From contig JBBRQD010000006.1 in NCBI GenBank assembly GCA_038227045.1, positions 1-64,000 of the forward strand: DNA of 64,000 nt, written 5' to 3'. This document shows, piece by piece, positions 63,507 to 64,000 of the stretch. Numbering within the stretch: the stretch's first letter is position 1; each line of letters begins with the position of its first letter. Under the pieces are notes generated by a model. The model was not told the DNA's origin. It was given only the letters and a program-made list of their open reading frames with translations, and made no database searches. The stretch is from JANXLS01 sp038227045. Lineage in GTDB: Bacteria; Planctomycetota; SZUA-567; H5-PLA8. A program made the position numbers and the translations under genes.

Positions 63507-64000
63507 CTACTCATAGCCCCTCACCAGATAATAATAGTATCCGCCGAATTCATGCGTAAAGCCCCTGAGATCGGACAGTTGAAAATGGCCGTGTGCGCTG
63601 CCCACTGGGGAGATTCCAAACCGGCGGAAGGCCAGTTTGCAGCGGCTGATGTGTGTGAATTGCGACACGATCAGCGCGCTGTGCCAGCCGTTCGCATTGA
63701 ATATTTTCCGGGCACTTTTTGCGGTGGAGTACGAATCTTTTCCATCGTAATCTACCACGATGACATTGCGATCCACGCCGCGGGCAATCAGCCAATCGCG
63801 CATGACATCGGCCTCCCATAATTCGCCCGGACCCTTTCCGCCGCTGCAAATTATATGGCGCGCGGCCCCGCTTTGATAGACTTCCAACGCCTTTTGCAGC
63901 CGCACACGAAGTATCTCGCCGGCCGTTGCGTTCGGCATGACTTCATTGCCCAGCACGACCGCCGCGTCAGCGGGTTCGGCCGCGGAATCCGAATCGGCCA
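63507..64000 (-). CDS. YdcF/DUF218 family protein, cut by the window end
   Basis: The 3' part of a DUF218 (YdcF-like) gene lies here; the frame stays open to 64000, so the true start is outside the window. The visible part has VVLGNEV near its front, RHIICSGGKGPGELWEADVMRDWL and SYSTAKSARKIFNANGW, all DUF218 marks. The C-terminus (GGYYYYLVRGYE) completes the domain. Such proteins act in envelope processes, for example ElyC/SanA, with unknown enzymatic detail. No function is claimed. Confidence 0.8.
   Translation of the reverse strand, partial: ADSDSAAEPADAAVVLGNEVMPNATAGEILRVRLQKALEVYQSGAARHIICSGGKGPGELWEADVMRDWLIARGVDRNVIVVDYDGKDSYSTAKSARKIFNANGWHSALIVSQFTHISRCKLAFRRFGISPVGSAHGHFQLSDLRGFTHEFGGYYYYLVRGYE

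Overview
The window reads as a chromosomal segment of a Gram-negative bacterium, most likely from the Planctomycetota or a close PVC relative. The gene content points there: a DUF1570 peptidase-like protein, a DUF3472 protein, ThuA, a Gfo/Idh/MocA oxidoreductase, a sugar-isomerase-like TIM barrel, a PQQ-type propeller, three HEAT-repeat lipoprotein-like or secreted proteins, a tail-anchored Ser/Thr kinase and an FHA protein. An outer-membrane porin ending in an aromatic residue, Tat signals and a PilT ATPase fit a diderm cell. Composition looks GC-rich by eye (not computed). No rRNA, tRNA, CRISPR array or complete insertion sequence was seen. The lineage is an inference from families, not from a marker gene.

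Layout. 1-372 is non-coding and is built of nested imperfect palindromes. 373-17557 holds scattered single genes and short runs: an FkbM-like methyltransferase, a PQQ propeller, an RluA pseudouridine synthase, metF, a two-domain pectate-lyase-like protein, a NapH/NapG-like iron-sulfur fusion, DUF1990, a Tat-exported flavin amine oxidase, Gfo/Idh/MocA, SDR, and an AsmA-like envelope protein. 17702-29277 is rich in envelope and lipid genes: an O-antigen-ligase/TPR protein, a LOG protein, a 1461-residue reductase-ligase-ACP-acyltransferase with the domain order of the myxobacterial ether-lipid enzyme ElbD, pyrE, plsC, Trm112, STAS and accD. Thirteen perfect copies of a telomere-like heptamer (TTAGGGG on the transcribed-sense strand) lie between the ElbD-like gene and the LOG gene.

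29499-41953 carries ThuA, PilT followed by a 1220-residue TPR/zinc-knuckle/transmembrane/propeller protein and a secreted HEAT protein, then an SDR, another HEAT protein, and a two-gene membrane unit with a DUF4175-like protein. 42151-53970 contains a universal stress protein, a SRPBCC protein, a TIM barrel, DUF1570, a tandemly duplicated helix-hairpin-helix protein, a 930-residue HEAT protein, a porin with a clear terminator, a NosR-like flavin/iron-sulfur membrane protein and DUF3472. 54051-64000 has a XerC recombinase, a frameshifted and truncated globin-coupled sensor kinase, the kinase-DUF58-FHA group, MOSC, a TusA-ferredoxin pair, and a YdcF-like gene cut by the window end.

Intergenic space is unusually decorated. 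Several families of short inverted repeats recur: paired GTAAGTAAGCGGC elements with arms of up to 27 bp, GCGGGCTTCC hairpins, CGCGGAT-type repeats and CTTTGCG-type repeats. The most noteworthy items are the heptamer tract beside the ElbD-like enzyme, the iron-sulfur fusion with an internal twin-arginine segment, the PilT-linked 1220-residue protein, the kinase with an MshEN-like front domain, and the freshly broken globin sensor.
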